A DNA stretch of 64,000 nt, from the NCBI GenBank assembly GCA_028689585.1, contig JAQVCW010000017.1:30674-94673 (forward strand), read 5' to 3'. The position numbers and the translations under genes are program-made. The first letter of the stretch is position 1, and every line of letters starts with the position of its first letter. Source of the DNA: Lachnospiraceae bacterium. Its GTDB lineage: Bacteria > Bacillota > Clostridia > Lachnospirales > Lachnospiraceae. The notes below the pieces were generated by a model, which searched no databases, had not been told where the DNA came from, and was given only the letters and a program-made list of their open reading frames with translations. Below are positions 8,452-17,721 of the stretch, one piece after another.

Positions 8452-9879
8452 CTAAAACTGGAAATACAGGAACTGTACTACTTTATTCATCTGTGTAATG
8501 CATAAAAACAGAAGAAGAGCAGCAAAGACCGCCGTCCAGATATTTGCTTTGAATTTTTCTGTCATGACCTTTGAATTCGGCAGGAACCAGCAGATGATTA
8601 TGCCGATCAGCAGGCGCAGCCCGCTGGATTTATGCCAGAGGATAAAGTTCCATATGGAGGAGAACGCAGCAGTGATACTGTCTCCGAGGGAAGTAAAATT
8701 AAACATTCCCTGATAAACATACCAGGCATCGGAAAAGGAGTTCGATACGAACAGCACTCTGGCAAGGATAACACCCACTGCGGTCAGCGGAAAGGCGAGC
8801 CAAAACGGAAATTTCATATTTTTCCGTTTCATCCAGGAAGCAGTACATACGAAAAATCCATTCACAAGTCCCCATACCACGAAGGTCCAGCCGGCACCGT
8901 GCCAGAAACCGGACACCAAAAAGGTAACCATGGTAGCAATATAATAGTTTCTCCATTTGCAGTCTTTTTTGTAGACATTGCGGAAGATGTAAGTGCTCAG
9001 AAATCGGGAGAGGGTGATATGCCATCTTCTCCAGTAATCCTGAAAATTCCGTGCTTTATAAGGGGAATCAAAGTTCTGGGGAATGATGATATTGAACATC
9101 AGGCCCAGGCCGATAGCCATATCGGCATAACCGGACAGATCAAAATAATAGGAAATCGTATATTCAATGGAGCAGAACCAGGTCTGCAGCAGATCCAACC
9201 CGGGGGCTATGGCACCAAAAAATTCCTGAGCATTGGTGGTCATAGGGTCTGCCAGCAGTATTTTCTTGGTACAGCCGATGGCAAACAGGAAGAGTCCCTT
9301 TGCAATATTATCATAATTCAGCTTTAAATTCGCTTCATTTTCAAACTGAGGCACTACCTCTGCATGATGGATGATCGGTCCGACGATCAACTGCGGGAAA
9401 AACGTGATGAACAGAAGATAATTGATGATATCGTACTGTTTTGTTTCACCGCGGTAGGAATCCACAAGGAAAGCAATCAACTGGAAGGTAAAGAAGGAAA
9501 TACCGATGGGCAGTACAATATGCTTCAGCGTATAGTCGCTGCCGGTAATTAAGTTAAGATTCTCGATAAAGAAATCGGTGTATTTATAATAGCCCAGCAG
9601 GCCGATATTGCCGGCCAGACCAATGGCCAGGAGCAGTTTTTTCTGGATGCCCTGGTTTCCTTCCATCCGTGTCATGCTGTTGCCGATGATGTAGTTTCCA
9701 ACGATGCTGGCCAGAAAAAAAGCAAAGAAATCCGAACTGCCCTGACCATAAAAATAGAGAGACATGACAATCAGCCAGATTTTGGAAACCGTGAAGTAAT
9801 GGAACCGATTCAAAAGAAAATAAACAATAAAAGTGATCGGTAAAAATAAGAAAATAAAGTTATATGTAGAAAAGATCAT
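8452..9879 (-). CDS. MBOAT family membrane O-acyltransferase (AlgI/DltB-like)
   Basis: This polytopic membrane protein of 475 aa starts with MIFSTYNFIFLFLPITFIVYF, the usual AlgI-like opening. It contains LPIGISFFTFQ and YWRRWHITLSRFLSTYIFRNVY. The conserved membrane histidine of the family is in SGFWHGAGWTFVVWG (about residue 325). Such enzymes pass acyl groups across the membrane to a surface polymer with the help of an SGNH-type partner, which is encoded just downstream. The polymer is unknown. Confidence 0.92.
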   Translation of the reverse strand: MIFSTYNFIFLFLPITFIVYFLLNRFHYFTVSKIWLIVMSLYFYGQGSSDFFAFFLASIVGNYIIGNSMTRMEGNQGIQKKLLLAIGLAGNIGLLGYYKYTDFFIENLNLITGSDYTLKHIVLPIGISFFTFQLIAFLVDSYRGETKQYDIINYLLFITFFPQLIVGPIIHHAEVVPQFENEANLKLNYDNIAKGLFLFAIGCTKKILLADPMTTNAQEFFGAIAPGLDLLQTWFCSIEYTISYYFDLSGYADMAIGLGLMFNIIIPQNFDSPYKARNFQDYWRRWHITLSRFLSTYIFRNVYKKDCKWRNYYIATMVTFLVSGFWHGAGWTFVVWGLVNGFFVCTASWMKRKNMKFPFWLAFPLTAVGVILARVLFVSNSFSDAWYVYQGMFNFTSLGDSITAAFSSIWNFILWHKSSGLRLLIGIIICWFLPNSKVMTEKFKANIWTAVFAALLLFLCITQMNKVVQFLYFQF

Positions 9880-9984
9880 GACAATTCTCCTGCGGTATTT
9901 TTATAGTAATTAAAATGTGTCAGCGCTGCAGTCTGGCATTTTCAGGATCGGAAGAGTAGCGCTTTGATGACATTTCATCGTGCA

Positions 9985-11556
9985 CTACAGCGGAATATTT
10001 CCATGCCGTTTTCCCGAAGGATCCGAAAGCGTCTGCTTGCTGGATAAAAATTCAAAGGCGCGAATCAGCCTGCCCCTGGTTTCCCCGGGAAGAATAACCT
10101 CGTCCACAAAGCCCTTTTTCTCTGCAATATCAGGATTTAAAAAGCTGGCTTCATATTCTGCTCTGAGGCGTTCCATTTCCTGCTTCGGCTGACTGGAGCC
10201 GGCGAGCTGTTTCTTATATAAAATACCCACAGCCCCCTCCGCACCCATGACAGCAATCTCGGCAATGGGCCAGGCGTAGACCAGATCCGCGCCCATGGTC
10301 TTGCTGTTCATGGCAATATAAGCGCCGCCGTATGCTTTTCGCATGATTAACGTAATCTTAGGTACTATAGCTTCAGAATAGGCATACAGTATCTTGGCTC
10401 CATGGCGGATAATACCCTTCTGTTCCTGTTCCTTTCCCGGGAAAAAGGCAGGGACATCCACCAGCGTCAGCAGCGGAATATGGAAACAGTCGCAGAAACG
10501 GATAAAGCGTGCAATCTTATCGGAGGAGTCACAGTCCAAAGATCCCCCAAGCCACAGCGGCTGGTTCGCCACTACTCCGATTACCTGCCGGTTCAGGTAG
10601 GCAAAGCCTGTAATGGCATTTTTGGCAAAATGCTTCTGAATTTCAAAAAATGGAACATCATCCGTCAGATAATCGATCACCTGATGCATATCATAGGCTT
10701 TTCGGCTGTTGTCCGGCACGATTTCTTCCAACGGCCGTGTATGGTAGCGTTCCAGCACATCGTTGGAAGAAAACAGGGATGGCGGAAGCTCCGTATGATT
10801 TGCCGGAAGATAGGAGAGGAGAGTCCGGATACCCAGAAGACAGGACACCTCATCATCGTACAGGGCATGGACTACACCGCTGGTGGTGCTGTGCATATCG
10901 GCACCTCCCAGCTCTTCCAGTGTGGGACGGCTGCCCAGAACGGATTCGACTACCGCCGGGCCGGTTATGAACATTTTGCTGGTGTTTTTTACACAGAAAA
11001 TGAAATCACACAGGGCCGGAGAGTAGCAGGCACCGCCGGAGCAGGGCCCCAGAATAGCGCAGATCTGAGGGATGACGCCGGAAGCTTTGACATGACGCTG
11101 GAAAATCTCGCCATAGCCGCTCAGGGCATTGATTCCTTCTTCAATCCGTGCGCCGCCGCTGTCATTGAGAAAGAGGATCGGCAGCTTCATCGTCAGCGCC
11201 AGATCCTGCAGGGCGGCTATTTTTTTGGCGTGGGCCACACCCAGTGTGCCGCCGATCACAGTAAAATCCTCAGCGGCGATGCATACCCTGCGCCCCTGAA
11301 CCATTCCCCAGCCGGTGATTACCCCGTCTCCCGGATAAATTCTGCCCTTGCCAAAAGAAGAGGCGGAAGCATCGGTTTCCATGCAGCCATTCAGCTCGGT
11401 AAACGAATTTTCATCCAGAAGATAATATATCCGCTCCAGAGCAGTCAGCTTGCCTTTATTATGCTGCTGTTCAATTTTATCCGTACCTCCGCCGGCGGCA
11501 TGAAGGATACGTTGTTTTTTTAGTTTTTCAATTTTTTCGTTCCACATAAGTTCCAT
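9985..11556 (-). CDS. Biotin-dependent acyl-CoA carboxyltransferase (PccB/MmdA-like)
   Basis: The 523-aa protein has the paired crotonase-fold carboxyltransferase halves of propionyl-CoA carboxylase beta or methylmalonyl-CoA decarboxylase alpha. The N-terminal part has GKLTALERIYYLLDENSFTEL, the CoA site FLNDSGGARIEEG, and GPCSGGACYSPALCDF. The C-terminal part has DVPAFFPGKEQE and RKAYGGAYIAMNSK. No biotin carboxylase, biotin carrier or sodium-pump subunit lies nearby, so the precise complex is open. A methylmalonyl-CoA role would fit a B12-making cell but is only an inference. ATG 11547 (four codons in) is an alternative start; neither has a strong ribosome binding site. Confidence 0.85.
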   Translation of the reverse strand: MELMWNEKIEKLKKQRILHAAGGGTDKIEQQHNKGKLTALERIYYLLDENSFTELNGCMETDASASSFGKGRIYPGDGVITGWGMVQGRRVCIAAEDFTVIGGTLGVAHAKKIAALQDLALTMKLPILFLNDSGGARIEEGINALSGYGEIFQRHVKASGVIPQICAILGPCSGGACYSPALCDFIFCVKNTSKMFITGPAVVESVLGSRPTLEELGGADMHSTTSGVVHALYDDEVSCLLGIRTLLSYLPANHTELPPSLFSSNDVLERYHTRPLEEIVPDNSRKAYDMHQVIDYLTDDVPFFEIQKHFAKNAITGFAYLNRQVIGVVANQPLWLGGSLDCDSSDKIARFIRFCDCFHIPLLTLVDVPAFFPGKEQEQKGIIRHGAKILYAYSEAIVPKITLIMRKAYGGAYIAMNSKTMGADLVYAWPIAEIAVMGAEGAVGILYKKQLAGSSQPKQEMERLRAEYEASFLNPDIAEKKGFVDEVILPGETRGRLIRAFEFLSSKQTLSDPSGKRHGNIPL

Positions 11557-11676
11557 TCCATTTTATTTCCATATTTTTCATAAATGTTAAATCTGGTTAA
11601 GAAAAAATTAATTCTAATGTAATATAACATGGAGGAAAAAAAGATTCAAGGATTTTCACTCAGATTTTATGAAAGA

Positions 11677-11690
11677 ACTGTGAACACAGT
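11677..11690. promoter_or_regulatory. Inverted repeat in the carboxyltransferase/mrp divergent region
   Basis: ACTGTG-AA-CACAGT forms a short perfect inverted repeat in the 263-nt region between the two divergent transcription units. It could be an operator. No regulator can be assigned. Confidence 0.35.
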
Positions 11691-11751
11691 AAAATAAATA
11701 TAAAAAAATCATCTGGACTTAAATTGGAACAGGGAGTAAAATAGTACGGAA

Positions 11752-11808
11752 TATGCATTATCGGCTCATTTGTCGGGGACAAAATTGGGATGGGCTGATG
11801 TTCAAAGC
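11752..11808 (+). repeat. Interspersed palindromic repeat, copy E
   Basis: This copy reads TATCGGCTCATTTGTC, a short G loop, GACAAAATTGGG, then ATGGGCTGATGTTCAAAGC. The outer arms pair over 11 positions using three G-U pairs, and the inner TTTGTC/GACAAA stem is perfect. It ends about 11 nt before the mrpE start, next to its GGGAGGG ribosome binding site. Confidence 0.82.
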
Positions 11809-11819
11809 GGGAGGGCAAT

Positions 11820-12392
11820 ATGTACTTATTTTTAATGGCAATATGGATTATTTTAAATGGAAGAATTACCCTGGAAGTACTGGCTTTCGGTCTGGTGATT
11901 TCGGCGGCGCTTTACTGGTTCATCTGTAAATTCATGGATTATGGAATCGGGAAGGATATACGGATACTGGATCAGATCTTTTCCATTATCCGGTACGCTT
12001 TTGTACTTGTGCTGGAAATCATCAAGGCGAACCTGGCCGTGATCCATTTAATTATCTCGGGAAAAGATCAGATCGAACCGGCACTGGTCAGCTTTCGGAC
12101 AGATCTTAAGACCGATACTGCAAAGGCATTTATGGCCAATGCCATTACATTGACTCCGGGAACGATCACGGTTACGCTCACCGAAGATGAATATGTGGTG
12201 CATTGCCTGGATAAGGATCTGGCTTACGGCATGAATGATACGGTAATCAGCCGGATGCTGATAGATATGGAAGAAAAAAGCACGGCCGGAATGCCGGAGG
12301 ATACACCAAAACATACGACAGAAGAAACAGGACAGTCCGGACAGCGGCTGAAAAATGAGTCCGGAAAAAGCCGGAAAGGAAGGAAGAAATGA
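11820..12392 (+). CDS. mrpE: Mrp antiporter subunit E
   Basis: MrpE is a small membrane subunit of the multi-subunit Na+(K+)/H+ antiporter. The protein opens with two membrane segments, then has the family core in which FMANAITLTPGTITV precedes the EDEYVVHCLD region. The C-terminal tail is unusually long, hydrophilic and lysine-rich (about residues 150-190). GGGAGGG precedes ATG 11820. It starts the operon and overlaps mrpF by four bases (ATGA). Confidence 0.9.
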   Translation: MYLFLMAIWIILNGRITLEVLAFGLVISAALYWFICKFMDYGIGKDIRILDQIFSIIRYAFVLVLEIIKANLAVIHLIISGKDQIEPALVSFRTDLKTDTAKAFMANAITLTPGTITVTLTEDEYVVHCLDKDLAYGMNDTVISRMLIDMEEKSTAGMPEDTPKHTTEETGQSGQRLKNESGKSRKGRKK

Positions 12393-12733
12393 ACAGAGTA
12401 GATACGGGGATTTCCGCTTTAAATACAGCATATCATGTGGTCTTCATAGCAGCACTGCTTTTTCTGGCGCTGATGCTGGTGCTCTGCCTGATCCGTGCAA
12501 TTTTGGGGCCCAGGATCGCAGACCGTCTGGTGGCAGTGAATATGATGGGAACTATGGTTATGGTAATCATCGCCATCCTTGCGATTATGATGCAGGAGGG
12601 CTATCTGGTGGATATCTGCCTGATCTATGCCATGATCAGCTTTCTGGCGGTGATTGTTCTTTCCAAGGTTTATATGGGCGTATATCTTTCCCAAAAGAGA
12701 AAAAAGGAGGAAAAAGAAGATGGCAGTCATTGA
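12389..12733 (+). CDS. mrpF: Mrp antiporter subunit F
   Basis: This 114-aa protein has three predicted membrane segments and the MrpF/MnhF signature LIRAILGPRIADRLVAVNMMGT. It overlaps mrpE (ATGA) and mrpG (14 nt), which indicates translational coupling. Confidence 0.9.
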   Translation: MNRVDTGISALNTAYHVVFIAALLFLALMLVLCLIRAILGPRIADRLVAVNMMGTMVMVIIAILAIMMQEGYLVDICLIYAMISFLAVIVLSKVYMGVYLSQKRKKEEKEDGSH

Positions 12734-13103
12734 GTGGATCCGCTTTTTTGCAGGAACGGTATTTCTGCTGCTCGGTCTTGGTATTTTTATCATAGAGATG
12801 GCAGGAGTCTTTCGGTTTAAATATGTGCTGAACCGGATGCATGCAGCCGCCATGGGAGATACCCTTGGCATTGGTGCGTCTCTGATCGGACTGATGATCA
12901 TGAGCGGTTTTAATTTCGTCACGTTAAAGCTGTTCTTAATTATTCTTTTTCTCTGGTTTTCTTCTCCGGTATCTTCCCATCTGATCGCAAGACTGGAAGT
13001 CACCACCAATGAAGAACTGACAGAGCAGTGTCAGATCATCAGCCTTGAAAAACTGGAAGCGGAGAGAGCTTCCAAAGCAGAAGAGGGGGCAGAGGAAAAA
13101 TGA
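12720..13103 (+). CDS. mrpG: Mrp antiporter subunit G
   Basis: The 127-aa protein has the MrpG/MnhG pattern GVFRFKYVLNRMHAAAMGDTLG and three membrane segments. I place the start at ATG 12720, nine bases after AGGAGG at 12705-12710. A longer frame from 12654 lies inside mrpF and is rejected. The stop overlaps the next start (ATGA). Confidence 0.9.
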   Translation: MAVIEWIRFFAGTVFLLLGLGIFIIEMAGVFRFKYVLNRMHAAAMGDTLGIGASLIGLMIMSGFNFVTLKLFLIILFLWFSSPVSSHLIARLEVTTNEELTEQCQIISLEKLEAERASKAEEGAEEK

Positions 13104-13381
13104 GACTTTTTACTTACATATTGATGGGCTTTTTGATTGTCTGTGCAGTGTCGGTCAGCTTTTCCAAAAATCTGCTGAATTCTATCCTCATATATATGTC
13201 TTACAGCCTGGTGATGTCGCTCATCTGGATTATTCTGGAATCTCCGGATCTGGCAATCACGGAGGCCGCGGTAGGAGCAGGGGTGACCACGGTGCTGTTT
13301 TTTGTTACGCTGAAAAAGATACAGGCTATGGTAAATTCAGATAAGAAAGAGGACGAGGACGATGAGCAGAAAGAGAAGTGA
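13100..13381 (+). CDS. DUF4040 / MbhD-like antiporter subunit
   Basis: This 93-aa protein has three membrane segments and the conserved SPDLAITEAAVGAGVTTVLFF motif found in MbhD and in the C-terminal part of canonical MrpA. Here the region is a separate protein, so the usual long MrpA is split. The C-terminus is strongly acidic and basic (KKEDEDDEQKEK). It overlaps the next gene by 20 nt. Confidence 0.85.
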   Translation: MRLFTYILMGFLIVCAVSVSFSKNLLNSILIYMSYSLVMSLIWIILESPDLAITEAAVGAGVTTVLFFVTLKKIQAMVNSDKKEDEDDEQKEK

Positions 13382-14324
13382 AAAAGAGTACCAAAAGACG
13401 GCAGAGTTTCATTTCAGAAGATGGCTGGAAGGAAGTAAGGATCCGTTTTTAGATACGGTTGAGCTAAAGCCTCAGAAAAAATTTGCGGAAGAGGATGCAG
13501 TCACGAAAAAACGCCAGCAGGAACTCAATGAACTTCGTCTGGCACTTTATGATAAAAATAAAAACCGGGTGGTGAAGGGATTCGAAGTGCTGTATAAGAT
13601 CTGCAGTCCATTGTTCTGCATTCTGATCATCGGCGCTCTTCTGATCGCAGTTTCTTTTCTGCCTCCGGAAGGAAATGCATCCAATCCGGTCAACAACGAG
13701 GTGGAGGCCAGATACCTGGAAGCGGGTCTGCAGGAGACGGGAGCGGTCAACTCTGTGGCCGGCATGATCTTGAATTACCGTGCATTTGATACCTTCGGAG
13801 AGACCAATGTGCTGTACATTGCCACCTGCTGTGTCATGATTTTGCTGCTGGTGGAGGATGACAAGATACGAAATAAGCTTCAGTTAAATGACCGGGAGTT
13901 TGAACCCAGAAATGATGTGATACTGCAAAAGGTAGCCATGCTTCTGGTGCCCATCGTATTTATGTTCGGTATCTATGTCATGCTGAACGGACATCTGGGG
14001 CCGGGGGGCGGCTTTGCAGGAGGCGCTATGGTGGGAGCCGGGCTGATCTTATACGTCAGCGCCTACGGCACCAAAAAAACACAGCGCTTTTTCAATGAAA
14101 AAATATATACCGTGATCAAGGTGACAGCCCTGTGCCTTTATGGACTGCTCATGGTTTATTTTTATTATACGGGTGCCAATGGGCTGGATAATCACATTCC
14201 GCTGGGAATTCCGGGGAATATCTTAAGCTCCGGGCTGATTTTGCCGATTAATGTACTGGTGGGCACGGAAGTGGCCTGCACCATGTATGCGTTTTATGCA
14301 CTGTTTCGAAGGGGGGACGTCTGA
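13362..14324 (+). CDS. mrpB: Mrp antiporter subunit B with MbhE-like N-terminal part
   Basis: The C-terminal half carries the MnhB hallmark MLNGHLGPGGGFAGGAMVGAGLIL and about four membrane segments. The N-terminal about 130 residues hold a charged cytoplasmic stretch, one membrane segment, and a short motif NYRAFDTFGETNVLY that is typical of the MbhE region in MrpA C-termini. The protein (320 aa) is therefore longer than a plain MrpB of about 140 aa. Confidence 0.87.
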   Translation: MSRKRSEKEYQKTAEFHFRRWLEGSKDPFLDTVELKPQKKFAEEDAVTKKRQQELNELRLALYDKNKNRVVKGFEVLYKICSPLFCILIIGALLIAVSFLPPEGNASNPVNNEVEARYLEAGLQETGAVNSVAGMILNYRAFDTFGETNVLYIATCCVMILLLVEDDKIRNKLQLNDREFEPRNDVILQKVAMLLVPIVFMFGIYVMLNGHLGPGGGFAGGAMVGAGLILYVSAYGTKKTQRFFNEKIYTVIKVTALCLYGLLMVYFYYTGANGLDNHIPLGIPGNILSSGLILPINVLVGTEVACTMYAFYALFRRGDV

Positions 14325-14325
14325 G

Positions 14326-14700
14326 ATGGGAGGCAATTTATTAACAAACTATGGGGAAGCAGTTGCGATGATACTGTTTGGAATCGGATGCTCCAATCTG
14401 CTTTTGCAGAAGAACCTGATTAAGAAAATTATCGGCCTGAATATTATGGACACGGCCATTTATCTGTTTCTGGCGGAAAAAGGTTATATTGCCAATAAGA
14501 TGGCACCGATCATTACGAACGGAGTGCAGGATGCATCTGCGTATATCAATCCCATTCCAAGCGGTCTGGTGCTGACCGGAATTGTGGTTTCCGTATCGGT
14601 GACAGCGCTGATGCTGTCATTGACCATCCGTCTGTATCAGCGGTACCATACCCTGGATATGGATGAAATCTCCGTCATGATCAAGAAGGAGGGCAAGTAA
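14326..14700 (+). CDS. mrpC: Mrp antiporter subunit C (NuoK-like)
   Basis: MrpC is the NuoK-like subunit, with three membrane helices. The pattern LIKKIIGLNIMDTAIYLFL is typical. ATG 14326 follows a G-run Shine-Dalgarno (GGGGGG, 14311-14316), giving 124 aa. The longer frame from 14251 lies inside mrpB. The stop abuts the start of the next gene. Confidence 0.9.
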   Translation: MGGNLLTNYGEAVAMILFGIGCSNLLLQKNLIKKIIGLNIMDTAIYLFLAEKGYIANKMAPIITNGVQDASAYINPIPSGLVLTGIVVSVSVTALMLSLTIRLYQRYHTLDMDEISVMIKKEGK

Positions 14701-16206
14701 ATGCTGGATTTTGTTCAGAATTTTCCCTGCTTTTCTATTTTGTTGTGTATGTTTGCCGGAATTATCAGCTCCGCATTAAACGGGAAGAGCGCAAAGCTGC
14801 TGAACCGGTGTGTGCTGATTTTGATTACGGTTATGTCAGCCGTTCTGCTGGTCTATCTGGTGGGAAAGGGAGAAAGCTTTGTCTATGTGGCGGGATCCTT
14901 TCCGGCACCCTGGGGCAATGAACTGCGGGCCGGTGTGCTGGAAGCGGGCATGGCGCTGTTTTTCTGCATTATCATGCTGCTGTCTCTGCTGGGCGGCGGT
15001 TACAAGCTGGATCTGGAGCTGGAGCATGGCAAAGAAAAACTGTATTATATCATGATCAATCTGCTGATGAGTTCTCTGCTGGCTCTGATTTATACCAATG
15101 ATATGTTTACCGCCTATGTTTTCGTGGAGATCAATACCATTTCCGCCTGCGGCCTGATTATGATACGGCAGTGGGGCAGGACCATTGAGGCGGCCACCAG
15201 ATATATGATCATGAGTCTGTTAGGTTCCGGTCTTTTGCTGATGGGACTTGTGTTCCTCTACGGCATTACCGGACATCTGCTGATGAGCAATATTCATACT
15301 CAGGTGGTGCAGATTGCTGCTACGGAAACCTACCGGGTTCCGCTGATGGTGACGATCGCGCTGATCTGTGTGGGGCTTGCGATCAAAAGTGCACTGTTTC
15401 CGTTTCACAACTGGCTGCCGGATGCCTATGGCTATTCTACGGTATCTTCAGCGGCGATTTTATCCTCACTTGTTTCCAAGGGGTACATTTTTCTGCTGAT
15501 CAAGATCATTTACCGTGTTATCGGTTTCAACATCATACAGGACAGCAAGGTGATCAATATTTTGTTTGTCTTCGGTCTGGCGGGCATGATCTTCGGTTCA
15601 CTCAGTGCAATGAAGGAAAAGGATATCCGCCGGATGATCGCTTACTCCTCCGTGGCTCAGATCGGCTATATCTATATGGGATTTGGCCTGGGAACCACGG
15701 CAGGAATGATCGCCAGTATTTTTCATATTATTTCCCACGCGGCCAGCAAATCTCTTTTATTCGTATCGGCGGCGGGATTGTCGGATGTGTCGGGAGACAG
15801 TACGGACTTTTTTGATCTGACCGGGGCGGCATACCGGAACAAGGCGGCCGGGGCTGCTTTTACGGTGGGTTCCTTATCCATGGTGGGTCTGCCCCTCTTT
15901 GCGGGCTTTATTTCCAAGCTGCTGTTTGCCCAGGCGGCAGCCATCAGCAGCAGTTGGAAAATGCTGCCCACACTGGTGGTTCTGGCGCTCAGCACTATTT
16001 TGAATGCAATTTACTTTATGAAAACGGTGGTGCGTATCTATACACCGGTAAAATGGAATGCGGTTCTTCACAGTAAGGTAACCATCAAAGACAATCCGGT
16101 TACGGCATTTGCGCTGTTTTTATTTATTGTATTAAATATACTGCTTGGCATGTGCTCACAGCCGGTCATGAATTTGATCAATTCCGGCCTTCACATGTTT
16201 GCTTAG
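14701..16206 (+). CDS. mrpD: Proton-conducting antiporter-like subunit 1 (MrpD/NuoN-like)
   Basis: This 501-aa polytopic protein of the NuoL/M/N family carries the residues used for ion translocation: glutamate in YVFVEINTISACG, lysine in LAIKSALFPFHNWLPDAYG, and lysine in GFISKLLFA. It follows mrpC directly, the position of mrpD in canonical operons, so I use that name with some reserve. Confidence 0.85.
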   Translation: MLDFVQNFPCFSILLCMFAGIISSALNGKSAKLLNRCVLILITVMSAVLLVYLVGKGESFVYVAGSFPAPWGNELRAGVLEAGMALFFCIIMLLSLLGGGYKLDLELEHGKEKLYYIMINLLMSSLLALIYTNDMFTAYVFVEINTISACGLIMIRQWGRTIEAATRYMIMSLLGSGLLLMGLVFLYGITGHLLMSNIHTQVVQIAATETYRVPLMVTIALICVGLAIKSALFPFHNWLPDAYGYSTVSSAAILSSLVSKGYIFLLIKIIYRVIGFNIIQDSKVINILFVFGLAGMIFGSLSAMKEKDIRRMIAYSSVAQIGYIYMGFGLGTTAGMIASIFHIISHAASKSLLFVSAAGLSDVSGDSTDFFDLTGAAYRNKAAGAAFTVGSLSMVGLPLFAGFISKLLFAQAAAISSSWKMLPTLVVLALSTILNAIYFMKTVVRIYTPVKWNAVLHSKVTIKDNPVTAFALFLFIVLNILLGMCSQPVMNLINSGLHMFA

Positions 16207-16220
16207 GAGGGAAAAAGAAA

Positions 16221-17705
16221 ATGAAAGAATGTATGATTGCTGCTATATTTTTCCCCATATTGTCCGGAGTGCTGCTGCTGATTTCCTCTTTACGCGATAA
16301 AATGCGGACGGATCGAAAACGGGTTTTGACCTATGTGGGGGCTGCATTTTTGCTGACGGCTCTGCTGGTGGTGGTGACGGTGCTTGGGACAGGAGAGAAG
16401 AGCGTTACGTTATTCTGGCTGATGAAAGACATTCCGGTTTATTTTTCTCTGGATCGTCTGGGAAGCCTGTTTGTCATCGTCATCACCATTGTGTGGGTAT
16501 CGGCAGGCTTTTTTTCCTTCGAATATATGAAGCACGAAGGAAAAGAAAAGCGCTTTTTTGGTTTTTATCTGGTGACCTTCGGTGTGCTGATTGCGCTGTG
16601 CTGCTCCGGCAACCTGGTTACCATGTACTTATTCTATGAACTGATGACGCTGGCTTCCATGCCGTTGGTTTTACATAATGAATCCAAACCTGCCATCATG
16701 GCGGCGCTGAAATATCTCTTCTATTCCATGTTGGGCGCTTATCTTTCTCTGTTTGGCATCTTTGTTCTGTATCATTACAGCAGTGACCTGACCTTTACGG
16801 CAGGCGGTTTTCTGGGGGCGATGGCAGCAGGACCGGAAGCGCTGCTTTTGATCGCCCTGTTTTGCATGGTCCTGGGGTTTGGCGTCAAGGCCGGGATGTT
16901 TCCCATGCACGCGTGGCTGCCCACAGCTCATCCGGTGGCGCCTTCGCCGGCTTCGGCAGTACTGTCCAGCACAATTGTAAAAGCCGGTGTGCTGGCACTG
17001 ATCCGGGTGATCTATTATGTGGCAGGTCCATCCCTGCTGGCAGGCACCTGGGTGCAGTATGCCTGGATGATTTTGTCGCTGATTACCGTATTTATGGGTT
17101 CTATGCTGGCTTACCGGGAAAAGGTGTTCAAAAAAAGGCTGGCTTACTCTACCGTCAGCCAGGTTTCTTATATTTTATTCGGTCTGTCTCTGATGAATTC
17201 GGCGGCAATGACAGGAGCTCTGCTCCATGTGGTGTTTCACGCATTTATTAAATGCACTCTGTTTTTAACTGCCGGGGTGATCATTTACAAGACAGGAAAA
17301 ACCAATGTGGATGATTTTAGGGGGATTGGAAAGGAAATGCCGGTTACGATCTGGTGCTATACCTTTGCGTCTCTAGGACTGATCGGCATTCCGCCGGCCA
17401 GTGGTTTTATCAGCAAATGGTATCTGGCGCAGGGGGCATTGACCTCCGGGCTTTCTGTTTTTTCCTGGCTGGGACCGGTGGTGCTGCTGGTGAGCGCGCT
17501 GCTGACGGCCGGGTATCTGCTTCCGGTCACGATGAAGGGATTTTTGCCCGGAGCGGATTATGACTACGGGGCGCTGCAGAAAAAAGAACCGTCCCTGTGG
17601 ATGCTGATTCCGCTGATCGTGCTTACGGTTCTTTCCGTTGGTCTTGGCGTGATCCCGGGGCCGCTGACTGATTTCATCCGCCAGATTGCGGCGGGACTGA
17701 TGTAG
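16221..17705 (+). CDS. Proton-conducting antiporter-like subunit 2
   Basis: This 494-aa member of the NuoL/M/N family retains the key charged residues: FYELMTLASMPLVLH (Glu), FGVKAGMFPMHAWLPTAHP (Lys and the HxWLP motif), and GFISKWYLAQ (Lys). Start ATG 16221 follows TAGGAGG. The longer frame from 16152 lacks a ribosome binding site. It is 14 nt after the previous gene. Confidence 0.87.
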   Translation: MKECMIAAIFFPILSGVLLLISSLRDKMRTDRKRVLTYVGAAFLLTALLVVVTVLGTGEKSVTLFWLMKDIPVYFSLDRLGSLFVIVITIVWVSAGFFSFEYMKHEGKEKRFFGFYLVTFGVLIALCCSGNLVTMYLFYELMTLASMPLVLHNESKPAIMAALKYLFYSMLGAYLSLFGIFVLYHYSSDLTFTAGGFLGAMAAGPEALLLIALFCMVLGFGVKAGMFPMHAWLPTAHPVAPSPASAVLSSTIVKAGVLALIRVIYYVAGPSLLAGTWVQYAWMILSLITVFMGSMLAYREKVFKKRLAYSTVSQVSYILFGLSLMNSAAMTGALLHVVFHAFIKCTLFLTAGVIIYKTGKTNVDDFRGIGKEMPVTIWCYTFASLGLIGIPPASGFISKWYLAQGALTSGLSVFSWLGPVVLLVSALLTAGYLLPVTMKGFLPGADYDYGALQKKEPSLWMLIPLIVLTVLSVGLGVIPGPLTDFIRQIAAGLM

Positions 17706-17721
17706 AAAGGAGGAATCACAA

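Noticed and set aside
9918..9975. Possible extra copy of the dispersed palindromic repeat upstream of the MBOAT gene
   Set aside because: Only scattered words agree (GTGTCAGC, TTTTCAGGAT), and the arms do not pair.
8632..11523. Long plus-strand frames opposite the MBOAT and carboxyltransferase genes
   Set aside because: No family motifs are visible, and both opposing genes are unmistakable.
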